Assembly: GCA_020347665.1 (NCBI GenBank)
Contig: CP070737.1
Location: 394,058 to 458,057 of the forward strand
From: Nitrospiraceae bacterium
GTDB taxonomy: Bacteria; Nitrospirota; Thermodesulfovibrionia; Thermodesulfovibrionales; UBA6898
Length of the DNA: 64,000 nt
Direction: 5' to 3'
A program made the position numbers and the translations under genes. The notes under the pieces were generated by a model, which made no database searches, was not told where the DNA came from, and was given only the letters and a program-made list of their open reading frames with translations. This document shows, one piece after another, positions 19,013 to 28,509 of the stretch; the first letter of the stretch is position 1; the number at the start of each line of letters is the position of its first letter.

Positions 19013-19088
19013 GGCGGCGTACCCAAGTGGCTAAGGGAGAGGTCTGCAAAACCTTTATTCAGCGGTTCAAATCCGCTCGCCGCCTCCA
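19013..19088 (+). tRNA. tRNA-Cys (GCA anticodon)
   Basis: 76 nt with encoded CCA. Acceptor GGCGGCG pairs with CGCCGCC; the anticodon loop contains TCTGCAAA; T arm AGCGGTTCAAATCCGCT. Its last 22 bases overlap, on the opposite strand, the 3' end of the 617-residue protein gene, including the stop codon. Confidence 0.96.
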
Positions 19089-20920
19089 CTGATTGACAGC
19101 TCCCTGTCTTCCCTGATTGACGCCAGGATTTCACTATCAAGCCCCTTCTCATTAAAATATTCCTGTTCGATCGATTCAATGTAAAAATGGTCAAGTCCGC
19201 TGTTTTCGAAAAAATCCCTCCTGAGCGAATACTCACTGTTGTTGATGATCCTGGGGAGGATCTGGCTGAGATATACGGATTCTTTGCGCAGGTCCATAAA
19301 TACTTTATCAAAAAGACGGGTAGGTATTTTATTCGCAATTCCCTTTTCAGCAAGTTCCTGGGTAATATCCTGTTTCAACTGCCGTTTTAAACCCTTTATA
19401 TCAATACCGGGAAAAGCAGTCTTCATCTTTTCTTTTAACGCCGCGTGAACCGCATAATATAATGTTTCTTCCTGAGCCACCTTCCTGAATTCTTTCATGA
19501 CATCTTTAATAGAGGCTTCGCCATGCTGGATTTTCTCTAAACCCCGCGATATAAGACGTATCTTCCGTTTTCCATAATCTGTTATATACGTATCAGACAG
19601 GAGACCCTTGATAAAAGTTGACTTGAACAGGTCTCTGTCAAGCTCGTCAAATTCCTTTTTGTTCCCCAGTAGACTTCTCAATGAGGCCTCTTTAACTGCC
19701 ATATTTTTCATGAATGCCAGCTGGCTGAGCACTGCATAAACGTTGTCATACCGGTCGAAATAGGTAACGATCGACGTAAACTCTTCAAAAATAGCATAAT
19801 CCTTTGTTTCCCGCGCGAGGTCATCACACGCCTTGCCAACATCGAGAAGCACCTGTTCAAATCCCCGATCACTCTGGGTGTTTGCCGTACTCTTTGCCCG
19901 TATCAAGCGTATAATATCCTCCTTCAGAATATGTTCTTTTAAGGAAGGATCTTTGAAAAAAAGGTTCTGCAGAATCGCACGTACTTCGGTCAGATAATCT
20001 TTCTTATCATCCTCCTGAATGACTTTTCCCTTCAATAAACGGTCATCAAGCGTATCGAACAATATATGCGGTATGTTATTTCTGATGCTTAAGGTTTTCA
20101 ACCGGTTGAGTTTTGCCTTATCCGAAGGAGAAAGGGAATCCCGTGAAAGTCCCTTAACCAAAATGTTTCTATACTCATCAACAACATTTCTGTTTTCTGA
20201 ATGCCGGTACATAACATCGATTTTCATCCGTTCCTGTTGATACTGATCTATATGCTGCCTCTCGACGACATTATTGAGCATTTTTTCTTTTTCAGAGCAC
20301 TCATCCTTTGTTACCGAATAGCAACTCTTGAATAGATTATAAAATTCCTGATTCGCCTTATGAATCAGTTTAAAGGCAAGGAGAATTGAGCCCGTCTCCC
20401 CTAATTCGTCATAAAAGTTCATCAGCAACTCGGTATCCCGGTCATCAGACAGGTAATCTGTCCTCTTGAGAAACTTGCCGACAGAACGCAGAATCGATTT
20501 TTGACGTTTTTTGTATTCAGTGCTGACATCTGTGGAAACGAGAAAATAATAATTTTTTACGGCGTGTCCCTGGAGAAAAAGCCTGCTAAAGGACTCCGAT
20601 CCCTGAATGGCATTCGTAAAGACCACCTGTTCGCTACCATCCATGTATGCCCCAAACATAATCAGCCGGTTTAAGACATCATTTTTTGCTGTATCCTTTA
20701 CCGGCTTTTCCACGCCAAACATATATTCACAAAAACTTCCGCCCGTACCCTTATAGGAAATGCCGTCCTCTGAAATGATGAATTCATTGCCCCTGGAAAA
20801 AAAACGGATCCTCGACTGCTCTTCTTCACAAAAGTATGTATTATACGCCTTTACCCCGGATATAAATGCAAAATATTCAACAGGGCCTATACTGCCATGA
20901 AATCGCAGGTCTTTAATCAT
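19067..20920 (-). CDS. Uncharacterised 617-residue protein
   Basis: Large soluble protein without signal peptide or membrane helices; I do not recognise a catalytic motif. The first 150 residues look like a beta-rich domain (HGSIGPVEYFAFISG..., SYKGTGGSF), the remainder is long, helical and rich in Lys, Glu and Asp. Similar roughly 600-residue proteins occur in anaerobic deltaproteobacteria without known function, as far as I recall. The stop codon lies inside the 3' end of tRNA-Cys on the other strand. It is divergent from the lytic transglycosylase gene with 102 bases between them. Confidence 0.8.
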   Translation of the reverse strand: MIKDLRFHGSIGPVEYFAFISGVKAYNTYFCEEEQSRIRFFSRGNEFIISEDGISYKGTGGSFCEYMFGVEKPVKDTAKNDVLNRLIMFGAYMDGSEQVVFTNAIQGSESFSRLFLQGHAVKNYYFLVSTDVSTEYKKRQKSILRSVGKFLKRTDYLSDDRDTELLMNFYDELGETGSILLAFKLIHKANQEFYNLFKSCYSVTKDECSEKEKMLNNVVERQHIDQYQQERMKIDVMYRHSENRNVVDEYRNILVKGLSRDSLSPSDKAKLNRLKTLSIRNNIPHILFDTLDDRLLKGKVIQEDDKKDYLTEVRAILQNLFFKDPSLKEHILKEDIIRLIRAKSTANTQSDRGFEQVLLDVGKACDDLARETKDYAIFEEFTSIVTYFDRYDNVYAVLSQLAFMKNMAVKEASLRSLLGNKKEFDELDRDLFKSTFIKGLLSDTYITDYGKRKIRLISRGLEKIQHGEASIKDVMKEFRKVAQEETLYYAVHAALKEKMKTAFPGIDIKGLKRQLKQDITQELAEKGIANKIPTRLFDKVFMDLRKESVYLSQILPRIINNSEYSLRRDFFENSGLDHFYIESIEQEYFNEKGLDSEILASIREDRELSISGGGERI

Positions 20921-21022
20921 CGTAAAAATATACCATAGGAATTCAAAATATTCTATAAGGAGACATCTGAAAGCTATTGCTAAAGCGAAATAATTTATCT
21001 ATCATACTCTAAAGAGCAACGC

Positions 21023-23008
21023 ATGAATCATATACAAAAAAAAGACTCTGGGAGTTATCTGAGCTCGGGCCTCTCCCTCCTGATGTGCGTATTCCTTGTC
21101 CTGGGCATTCTGTTACCCTGTCGGTATACCCGCGCATATGCTGGTACCGTGTCGGCCAAGGTATACCTCCAACAGGGCATTCAGGCGCTTGAACAGAGCC
21201 GCTATGACGAAGCAGTAATAAAACTGACAATAGCCCAGGCCGAGTTCGAACTCCTCCAGGATTATGCACTGTTCTATCTTGCAGAAACATTCCATAAAAT
21301 CGAAAAACATGGCAGATCATTAGACACGTTCAGAGTGCTTCTTGACCGGCATCCAGAGTCGCCACTCGTAAGAAAGGCGCGGATGGCAGAGATACGGGAA
21401 GCCCTTGAAGAAAAGGAAGATAATCTCCTTCAGTTATTTAAATCGTATGTCAGTATGTATCCGTCCGATGAAGAGATATCTTTTAAATATGGCATGTTCT
21501 TGAAAGAGAGCGGCAATGAAAAGGAAGCTATCTCTATTTTTAAAAAAATTTATATCGCTGGAGGTCTCTTTTCAAACATGTCGTTACGTGAACTGCCGCC
21601 ATCATCTATTACGGTATCTGATCGCATTGAACGGGCCTCAAGCCTGAAAAAGGCCTATGCTTTCAGGGAAGCTGAACATGAACTGAGAACGGCATTATCT
21701 CACGATACTGGAAAATACAGAAATACCATACTGAAAGAGCTCGCCAATGTGCTTTTTAGGCAGAAGAAATATCATGAGGCCGCGTCACTGTTTGACAAAA
21801 TAGATGACCATTATTACACGGCACGTTCTCTGTTTAGAGCAGGTGACATGAACGGATTTGAACTGGCACTTCAGGATCTCCTCTCAACGAAGAATCGGAA
21901 AGCAGGCGTTCTGCTCGTTGCTCTCGCCCACGACTCCAGAAGAAGTAAGGACTATGAAAAGGCTCTGGAACTCTACCAGGAGGCATTGAGGCAATTTCCG
22001 AATGTGAGAGAATCTGCCAACTGGGGTATTGGATGGACTTCTTACCTTACGGGAGCATATGAAAAAGCAGCTGACATCCTGTCAAAACTCTATGCAATAT
22101 ACGATGATCCCAAATATCTTTATTGGCGGGCAAGAAGCGTTGAAGCATCAGGTGAAGATGCCTCCGGGTTATTCGATGAGCTTATGCAGATGAATGATAA
22201 TTATTATTCGTTTCTGGCAACAGTCAGAACCGGAGCTCCTCTCGTACCCTCTGTCCCGTGGGATGAACTGTCCGTCCAGAAAACCTCCCAGAAGCAAAAG
22301 TTCAAACGTGTTGAAGCATTGCAGTCCATCAACATGACAAAGGAAGCGACATGGGAATTAATTCCTGTATCCAAGAAAATTACCTCTCCTGAGGATTTTC
22401 TTTATATCGTCTCGAAGTTCCAGCAACTTGGTGAATTTAAGCGTGCACTATCGATGTCAGGCAGAATAACCTATTCCGAACAGCTTCATTATTTCTGGTA
22501 TCCGCTTGCATTCTGGGACATTATTGAGCCACTGGCAAAAAAATATTCTTTTGATCCCTTTATCATTCTGTCCGTTATTCGGGAAGAAAGTCATTTCGAC
22601 GCCTCGGCACAATCAGTCGCCGGAGCACGCGGGCTTATGCAGCTCATGCCGCAGACGGCATACAGACTGGACAAAACACTGAAGCTTGGCATAAAGAATG
22701 CCTCGCAAATCCATGATGTGCAGAACAATATTCACCTTGGCGTCTATTATCTGAAATCCCTGCTCAATGAATTTCATTCAGTCCCTCATGTGCTTGCAGC
22801 CTACAATGCAGGGAAGCAAATGGCACGGAATTGGGAAAATCGCAGGACCTATGCTTCCGTTGATGAATTTATCGAAGATATCTCTTATCCTGAGACGCGA
22901 AAGTATGTTAAGAAAGTGCTTCATACCTATTTTCAGTATCGGAAATTTTCGTTTCCTGAGTCCGATACAACCGTTCCGGAGAGTATGCCCATTCCTATTT
23001 TTAAATGA
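21023..23008 (+). CDS. slt: Soluble lytic murein transglycosylase (Slt70-like) with TPR region
   Basis: 661 residues. Signal peptide-like start (hydrophobic about 16-33, cleavage near RAYAG). A TPR-like superhelix covers about 45-480, and a C-terminal SLT domain follows with the catalytic Glu in SVIREESHFDASAQS (about residues 513-527), then GARGLMQLMPQTA and AAYNAGKQMARNW. It cleaves the MurNAc-GlcNAc bond in the periplasm to give 1,6-anhydro ends. It precedes the cell-division genes zapB/zapA on the same strand. Confidence 0.93.
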   Translation: MNHIQKKDSGSYLSSGLSLLMCVFLVLGILLPCRYTRAYAGTVSAKVYLQQGIQALEQSRYDEAVIKLTIAQAEFELLQDYALFYLAETFHKIEKHGRSLDTFRVLLDRHPESPLVRKARMAEIREALEEKEDNLLQLFKSYVSMYPSDEEISFKYGMFLKESGNEKEAISIFKKIYIAGGLFSNMSLRELPPSSITVSDRIERASSLKKAYAFREAEHELRTALSHDTGKYRNTILKELANVLFRQKKYHEAASLFDKIDDHYYTARSLFRAGDMNGFELALQDLLSTKNRKAGVLLVALAHDSRRSKDYEKALELYQEALRQFPNVRESANWGIGWTSYLTGAYEKAADILSKLYAIYDDPKYLYWRARSVEASGEDASGLFDELMQMNDNYYSFLATVRTGAPLVPSVPWDELSVQKTSQKQKFKRVEALQSINMTKEATWELIPVSKKITSPEDFLYIVSKFQQLGEFKRALSMSGRITYSEQLHYFWYPLAFWDIIEPLAKKYSFDPFIILSVIREESHFDASAQSVAGARGLMQLMPQTAYRLDKTLKLGIKNASQIHDVQNNIHLGVYYLKSLLNEFHSVPHVLAAYNAGKQMARNWENRRTYASVDEFIEDISYPETRKYVKKVLHTYFQYRKFSFPESDTTVPESMPIPIFK

Positions 23009-23180
23009 AGCGGTATGCAGAGCATGTCGTGAAAATCGCAGTGACGTGTCCCATATGGACATTGTGCGTGTACATCTGGTATCGTATGAAATGGTATCGG
23101 AGAGATCACTTTTTGATAATCCTTCATCAGGAAAGAAAAGTGCTCTGAAAGTTTCCGGCAATAAAAAGGAGGTTGCCTCA

Positions 23181-23399
23181 TTGGATAGGCTAAAAAATCT
23201 CGAAGAAAAAATTACTTCTGCTGTTTCAAAGGTTAAAGCGCTCAAGGAAGAAAAAAACTCCCTGGAAAAAAGGATCAAAGAACTGGAAACCCTTGTAAAT
23301 GAAAAGACTCAGGAAATTGACGCATTACATTCAGAGAAGAACTCCATTAAAGAACAGGTAGAAGACCTTCTGGGCGAACTGGAAGCACTCGAATTATGA
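23181..23399 (+). CDS. zapB: ZapB-like coiled-coil cell division protein, TTG start
   Basis: I choose TTG at 23181 because AAGGAGG sits eight bases before it; the 72-residue product, starting MDRLKNLEEKI, is an uninterrupted heptad coiled coil, the size and build of ZapB. Longer in-frame readings from 22767 or 23055 lack a good ribosome site and cross the end of slt. ZapB bridges ZapA and the division site. The next gene, 13 bases on, is zapA, which supports the assignment. Confidence 0.7.
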   Translation: MDRLKNLEEKITSAVSKVKALKEEKNSLEKRIKELETLVNEKTQEIDALHSEKNSIKEQVEDLLGELEALEL

Positions 23400-23412
23400 G
23401 GCATGCTTAGAA

Positions 23413-23679
23413 ATGGGAAGTGTTGAAGTAAACATCCTGGGACAGAAATATACCGTACGCGGGGATGCCAATGAAGAACACATCCAGAAACTTGCCGCCT
23501 ATGTGGATGCTGAATTGAAAGACGTATACAGCAACGCGCCGAATATTACACCTCTGAAGGCTGCGATACTCGCTTCTCTGAATATTGCTGACAAGCTCCA
23601 CAAACTCCAGAACATGCAGGACGATATCGCAAAGAATATAGAAGAGCAGACCAATGCGCTCTCCGGTCTTTTTGACTGA
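23413..23679 (+). CDS. zapA: Cell division protein ZapA
   Basis: 88 residues, typical. The N-terminal domain SVEVNILGQKYTVRGD is characteristic; the C-terminal half (about 52-85) is a coiled coil used for tetramer formation. It stabilises FtsZ protofilaments. In many bacteria 6S RNA follows zapA; here only 55 bases separate it from the convergent cytochrome gene, so none is present. Confidence 0.92.
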   Translation: MGSVEVNILGQKYTVRGDANEEHIQKLAAYVDAELKDVYSNAPNITPLKAAILASLNIADKLHKLQNMQDDIAKNIEEQTNALSGLFD

Positions 23680-23681
23680 TC

Positions 23682-23708
23682 ACAGATACCGCATGTCGCG
23701 GTATCTGT
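23682..23708. terminator. Hairpin between zapA and convergent cytochrome gene
   Basis: ACAGATACCGC (23682-23692) pairs perfectly with 23698-23708 around a 5-base loop. It starts two bases after the zapA stop. No strong T-run on either side, but the convergent arrangement favours a terminator. Confidence 0.55.
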
Positions 23709-23734
23709 CAGCTCACATCCGAAGCTGTATCACA

Positions 23735-24553
23735 TCATTGCAGTAACGTTTCAATATTCCGAGCCATTCGCACATTATCATGTTGCACAAACTGATGGCA
23801 AAAAAAACAATCGATCTGTTTTACCGTAACATGGTGACGATGAATATACTCGGGTTCGTTATATTTCTCTGTCCTGTTTATGTGGCAGAAGAAGCATTTT
23901 TCTTTGGGGACGTTAGATGATCCGATCACGACTAAGCTGTGACAGTCCACACAGACAGCGCCTTTTTCAAGTGGTTCTTCATGATCGAACAGAATTCCTC
24001 TGTAACGGACAGTCCCCTGGGGTTCTTTATGACATACTGTGCACTGTTCGGTAAACTTGCTGTCTTCTTCTCCATGAAGATGACAGATGAAACAGACATT
24101 CTTTGAAACTTTCATATGCTCCCCCTGAACAATATCTGAATGGCAGCTTCTGCAGTGGAGTAAAATGCTTTTCCTCTGTTCCGTAAAATGCGGTTTGTGA
24201 TCAAAGACAATGTTCCATTTCGTGAAATCAACCGTGGACTCTATCAATCTTCTTTCATGGCAGCCGTCCTGCAGGCAATTCCTATCAGGGACAACAGTGA
24301 GTGGTCTGGGATTGAACGTTCCGGCTATAAACCTGATCTGCCCTGAGAGCGCATTCAGGGGGCCATATTCATGACATTTAAGGCACGGTACCATATTATG
24401 TGTCGACTGTTCCCATTTATTATAATAAGGTGTAATAAAATGGCAGTACCGGCAGATCGCAGGTCTTTCGATCATTACCTCTCTTGCGAAAAAGTATGTT
24501 GCCGTAAGCAACACAAGAACGACGAGAATGAACATTACTGTTATTTTTGTCAT
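23735..24553 (-). CDS. NapC/NirT-like membrane-anchored multihaem cytochrome c
   Basis: 272 residues from the ATG at 24553, which follows GGAGGAAAGGG; an in-frame ATG at 24583 would put that site inside the gene. One N-terminal membrane anchor (about 4-24) is followed by eight CxxCH motifs (CRYCH, CLKCH, CRSCH, CFICH, CTVCH, CVDCH, CFFCH twice) and one CLQDGCH, a C-x4-CH spacing that may bind a ninth haem. The first two motifs and the anchor resemble NapC/NrfH quinol dehydrogenases. It probably passes electrons from quinol to a periplasmic carrier; the partner is unknown. Confidence 0.8.
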   Translation of the reverse strand: MTKITVMFILVVLVLLTATYFFAREVMIERPAICRYCHFITPYYNKWEQSTHNMVPCLKCHEYGPLNALSGQIRFIAGTFNPRPLTVVPDRNCLQDGCHERRLIESTVDFTKWNIVFDHKPHFTEQRKSILLHCRSCHSDIVQGEHMKVSKNVCFICHLHGEEDSKFTEQCTVCHKEPQGTVRYRGILFDHEEPLEKGAVCVDCHSLVVIGSSNVPKEKCFFCHINRTEKYNEPEYIHRHHVTVKQIDCFFCHQFVQHDNVRMARNIETLLQ

Positions 24554-24785
24554 CCTGTACCCTTTCCTCCATTCATTATACATAATCCACCATACATAAT
24601 CCGCCGAAAAAATGCGGTCCCGAAGCAGTATGCCAGGAAGTTTTTTCCATCACTTTGGGAAAAATGTTCATTTGTTTACCGTACCGAAAGCACCGATCAG
24701 GGATGCCCCGATATAATACGCTAGGAGTGGTCTGGCCTCTCGCGGTCAGATATCATATAGTTCTGGAACAATAAGGTGGACTGCT

Positions 24786-25327
24786 ATGAAAAGGATATCG
24801 CGAATTTTTTTTGAAGGGCTCTTGGTTTCCGTGCCCTTAGTGGCAACTCTGTATGTTATTTGCGTCGTATTTATCAGGATAGATAGCCTCTTTCCGTTTC
24901 AGATACCGGGAATCGGTTTTGTGATTGTGCTATTTACAATCGCTGTCATTGGATCTGTTTCTTCTAATTTTATTACGAGCCATTTAGTGCGTTTTGTAGA
25001 GAGGCTCTTTACCCGTTTACCATTCGTCAAGATGATTTATACAGCAATTAAGGACCTGATCGGGGCATGTTCAGCGATAAAAAAGGTTTTAACAGGCCCG
25101 TGCTGGGCAGTCTTTTTCCCGGCAGCATGCCGCAGGTTATTGGTTTTGTAACCCGAGAAAGCCTCGATAACCTGGGGCTTTCAGAATGCGTTGCAGTATA
25201 CCTGCCGCAGTCATATAACTTTGCCGGAAACCTCCTGGATGTATCACGGACACAGATAACCCCTCTTGCCGTTTAGAGCGGAGATGTCATAGCATTTATT
25301 GTATCCGGCGGTGTAACAGCACCATAA
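24786..25327 (+). pseudogene. DUF502 membrane protein, frameshifted and with in-frame stop
   Basis: The first part (24786 to about 25066) encodes two membrane helices and the MIYTAIKDLIGA segment typical of DUF502 proteins. The family sequence then continues in another frame from about 25067 (FSDKKGFNRPVLGSLFPG, then FVTRESLDNLGL, VYLPQSYNFAGN), consistent with loss of one base. After TPLAV a TAG replaces the codon (normally Glu) before SGDVIAFIVSGGVT, and the reading ends at 25327. Two independent lesions argue for a true pseudogene, although an assembly error could explain the first. Confidence 0.75.
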
Positions 25328-25569
25328 CGGAGGGGCATACCACATGGTGTGCAGGTGTCTGTATTTCTTTTTATCTCGTATTCCGGTTTCATGGTCGTGC
25401 GCCCGATCCATCTGTTCCTGATGCAATCGTTTGCTTCATAAAAATACTGCTTTTATGAACCGTACTATCGCCCCTCAGACATGCCAGAAATGACCAACAA
25501 TTGCCAAACAGCCATTTCACCGGGATTCTTCTGCAGAATCAGATCCTTGCGGCATCGCTTCCTTTTTAC

Positions 25570-25598
25570 TTGACTTCCACTACATCTTGTGGTTTAAT
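25570..25598 (+). promoter_or_regulatory. Sigma-70 promoter of nrdJ
   Basis: TTGACT (25570-25575), spacer of exactly 17, TTTAAT (25593-25598). It predicts a transcript starting near 25605 and a leader of about 150 bases. The stretch 25328-25569 upstream shows nothing I can name. Confidence 0.7.
25577..25592 (+). promoter_or_regulatory. NrdR box 1
   Basis: CCACTACATCTTGTGG matches the NrdR operator consensus (acaCwAtATaTwGtgt) at nearly all core positions and occupies the spacer between -35 and -10. NrdR with ATP/dATP bound would block polymerase here. Confidence 0.7.
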
Positions 25599-25607
25599 TT
25601 TATGGGC

Positions 25608-25623
25608 ACACAAATTATGGATT
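25608..25623 (+). promoter_or_regulatory. NrdR box 2
   Basis: ACACAAATTATGGATT, weaker match, starting exactly 31 bases after box 1. NrdR boxes typically come as tandem pairs on the same helical face at about this distance, which is the main support. Confidence 0.55.
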
Positions 25624-25757
25624 TTCCCACAAAGAAGGGTAGGGGCCCATACACAGAAAGCATAACGAGGCAGTCCTCATATGATTTGCCCCAGTTTAAT
25701 GCATCTGAGAAATCGAGGTTTTTATCTTGATAGTCTTTATTTTAGGAGGATAGACGT

Positions 25758-27986
25758 ATGCACTATTCAGCAGCATCATCCAATTTTGCACCCAATGCAT
25801 TACAGGTGCTTCAAAAAAGATATCTCAAGAAAAATGAAGAAGGAATCGTAGTCGAAGGGCCTGAAGAGCTCTTTAGGAGGATCGCGAAAACCATAGCATC
25901 TGCCGATCTGAAATACGGCAGGATTGAATCTGATGTTATAGCTCTCGAAGAAGAGTTTTATTCGATTATGACATCACTTGAGTTTCTTCCAAACAGTCCA
26001 ACGCTCATGAATGCAGGAAGGAGGCTCGGACAGCTCAGTGCCTGTTTCGTTCTGCCCATAGAGGACTCGATGGAATCGATATTCGATGCAGTAAAGCATA
26101 CGGCTATCATTCATAAGTCGGGGGGTGGCACGGGATTCAGCTTTTCCAATCTCAGGCCGAATGGTGATATTGTCGGTTCTACCAAAGGCATATCTTCCGG
26201 TCCGGTATCATTCATGACGGTTTTTGATACAGCAACTGAAGCGGTAAAGCAGGGGGGAACCCGCCGAGGCGCGAATATGGGTATCCTGAGGGTTGATCAT
26301 CCTGATATCTTGGACTTCATCACAGCAAAAGATAATAACTCCCGTTTCAATAACTTCAATATCTCTGTGGCGCTAACAGACGACTTTATGAATGCAGTAA
26401 AAGCTGACACAGATTACAAGCTGTTGAACCCGAGGACCGGTGAAGTAGTCAATACGCTCAAGGCGCGGGAAATCTTTGATCTTATTGTTAATCATGCATG
26501 GAAAAATGGAGAACCAGGCATCGTCTTTATCGACCGTATCAATGAATCAAATCCTACCCCACATATCGGACAGATTGATTCAACAAACCCTTGTGGGGAA
26601 CAGCCCCTTCTTCCTTATGAGTCATGCAATCTGGGATCAATCAACCTTGCCAAGATGGTCAGCGACGGAGCAGTAGATTTTCAGAAACTCAGACGTGTTG
26701 TCCATACTGCAGTCCGTTTTTTGGATAATGTCATAGATCTCAATAAATACCCGATAAAGACGATTGAGGATATGACCCACGCAAACAGAAAGATCGGCCT
26801 CGGTGTCATGGGATGGGCTGACCTCTTGATTCAGCTGGGGATCCCCTATAATTCAGACCGGGCAATACAGTGTGCGGAAGAGGTCATGGAATTTATCCAG
26901 AAAGAAGGAAAGAAGACTTCATCGATCTTGGCTGAGGAACGGGGAGTATTTCCCAACTATCAGAGAAGTATATATGACAACAAAATAAAACAGCGGAACG
27001 CCACGGTCTCGACCATAGCTCCTACCGGAACACTTTCAATTATAGCGGGATGCTCCTCAGGTATAGAACCGCTCTTTGCTGTCTCATATGTGAAAAACGT
27101 GCTGGAAGGGACAAAGCTTATAGAGGTAAATCCTTATTTCGAGAAAATTGCAAAAGATCGTGGGTTCTGGTCACGTGAACTGATGGAAAGAATTGCTGAG
27201 ACTGGATCAATACATGATATGAATGAAATTCCGGAAGATATAAAATCACTTTTTGTTACAGCACACGATATATCACCGATGGAGCATATCGCCATGCAGG
27301 CCGCTTTTCAGAAGTATGTGGACAACGCAGTATCCAAAACAGTTAATTTTTCGCACGACGCAACCACGAAAGATGTGGAAGATGTCTATTTGTTCGCCTA
27401 TCAGCTCGGCTGCAAGGGCGTAACCGTTTACCGTGACGGTTCCCGTGACGAACAGGTTCTCACTACTGGTAAAACAACAAAAGAAACTGAAACAGTTCCG
27501 GCTCAGACAAAAATTATACCGAGAAAAAGACCCGAATCAATAGTCGGAGAAACACGCCATATGAAAACCGGCTGTGGAAATATTTATGTCACGGTAAATG
27601 AAGATGGTGATGGTCAACTCTTCGAGCTTTTTACCCATATGGGAAAGGCAGGAGGATGTGCTGCAAGCCAGGCCGAGGCAATCGGCAGACTGGTGAGTCT
27701 CTCGCTACGCTCGAATATCGAGCCGGATGAGATAATCAATCAGCTGAAGGGTATCACCTGCCATAACCAGACATGGACAAACGGCGGGAAAATCACTTCC
27801 TGCTCAGACGCAATTGCAAAAGCACTGGAACGATTCATGCAACGGGGCAGCAAGGGCAATGGAAATGGAAGTCAAAAACAGAATATAGTAATGTTTATAG
27901 GCGCCTGTCCGGAATGTGGAGGCGCGGTTGAACATGAAGGTGGCTGTGCAGTCTGTCATAGCTGTGGATTTACGAAATGCGGTTAA
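25758..27986 (+). CDS. nrdJ: Adenosylcobalamin-dependent ribonucleotide reductase (class II)
   Basis: Reduces ribonucleotides to deoxyribonucleotides using a B12-generated thiyl radical; oxygen-independent. 742 residues. Seen: SPTLMNAGR (about 75), [14 protein letters not shown], the NPCGEQPL active-site loop (about 280), SCNLGSINL and [20 protein letters not shown] (about 422). The last 130 residues form an extra domain ([16 protein letters not shown]...) ending in a zinc-ribbon-like tail with CPECGG and CHSCG, which could re-reduce the active site. The ribosome site TTAGGAGG is strong. Control by NrdR is indicated upstream. Confidence 0.97.
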   Translation: MHYSAASSNFAPNALQVLQKRYLKKNEEGIVVEGPEELFRRIAKTIASADLKYGRIESDVIALEEEFYSIMTSLEFLPNSPTLMNAGRRLGQLSACFVLPIEDSMESIFDAVKHTAIIHKSGGGTGFSFSNLRPNGDIVGSTKGISSGPVSFMTVFDTATEAVKQGGTRRGANMGILRVDHPDILDFITAKDNNSRFNNFNISVALTDDFMNAVKADTDYKLLNPRTGEVVNTLKAREIFDLIVNHAWKNGEPGIVFIDRINESNPTPHIGQIDSTNPCGEQPLLPYESCNLGSINLAKMVSDGAVDFQKLRRVVHTAVRFLDNVIDLNKYPIKTIEDMTHANRKIGLGVMGWADLLIQLGIPYNSDRAIQCAEEVMEFIQKEGKKTSSILAEERGVFPNYQRSIYDNKIKQRNATVSTIAPTGTLSIIAGCSSGIEPLFAVSYVKNVLEGTKLIEVNPYFEKIAKDRGFWSRELMERIAETGSIHDMNEIPEDIKSLFVTAHDISPMEHIAMQAAFQKYVDNAVSKTVNFSHDATTKDVEDVYLFAYQLGCKGVTVYRDGSRDEQVLTTGKTTKETETVPAQTKIIPRKRPESIVGETRHMKTGCGNIYVTVNEDGDGQLFELFTHMGKAGGCAASQAEAIGRLVSLSLRSNIEPDEIINQLKGITCHNQTWTNGGKITSCSDAIAKALERFMQRGSKGNGNGSQKQNIVMFIGACPECGGAVEHEGGCAVCHSCGFTKCG

Positions 27987-28109
27987 AGGAAATGAATATA
28001 TATTAACTCCCATACTCATGCCTTCATTGCCTGTATCATAGGCAGACTGATATCAGGTAAAAGGATAGCAACGCTCTATGACTATGTTCAGACCCGACAT
28101 ATTAATATC

Positions 28110-28424
28110 ATGGAACTTCCGAATGTTTCTTCCCTTACTGAATTCGACGCCCGCCATAGAGACTATATACCGGGATACTCTTCCGGATGCATCTATCAAT
28201 ATGCCTGCGGAGACGGCCTCGCCATTGATCTCTGCGTAAACGGCAATTCTTTTGTGGGCAGATTCATGGAGACGACAACATACTTTGTAGGCAGTGTTCG
28301 AGGAGACGCAATGTATGTCTTTGATCATGAAGACTCGGCACATGTTAATTATCGAATATCCTCATGCCTGGTCGAAAAAGATAACACCTCTGCAATTTGT
28401 ACTGACTGCTGGCTGACACAATAG
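28110..28424 (+). CDS. Conserved-looking small protein, start uncertain
   Basis: 104 residues from the first in-frame ATG. Protein-like sequence clearly continues upstream in the same frame to about 27996 (FIACIIGRLISGKRI, ATLYDYVQTRHI) but without ATG or GTG. An ATG at 27992, just after nrdJ, is in another frame and would join if the ATATAT run there were two bases longer. The pattern of Gly/Asp/Tyr and His (YDY, GDAMYVFDHE, HVNYRI) suggests small repeated beta units. Function unknown. It may be an intact short form or a recently frameshifted gene. Confidence 0.45.
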   Translation: MELPNVSSLTEFDARHRDYIPGYSSGCIYQYACGDGLAIDLCVNGNSFVGRFMETTTYFVGSVRGDAMYVFDHEDSAHVNYRISSCLVEKDNTSAICTDCWLTQ

Positions 28425-28509
28425 CCGGGTCTTGTCCAGAGAGCACGGAATGTGTGAACAGGCACTGTACCGGTAGAAAACTGCGCGTGATGTATTATGG
28501 AATAGTATT

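Noticed and set aside
23680..23734. 6S RNA gene after zapA
   Set aside because: The gap is only 55 bases and holds just a hairpin.
27993..27995. TGA just after nrdJ as a second selenocysteine codon
   Set aside because: No reading frame or gene upstream of it that is not nrdJ's own end, and no SECIS-like hairpin.
28053..28343. Minus-strand 96-residue ORF opposite the gene after nrdJ
   Set aside because: The plus-strand reading has more protein-like composition and a motif pattern that continues upstream; the minus ORF has no ribosome site.
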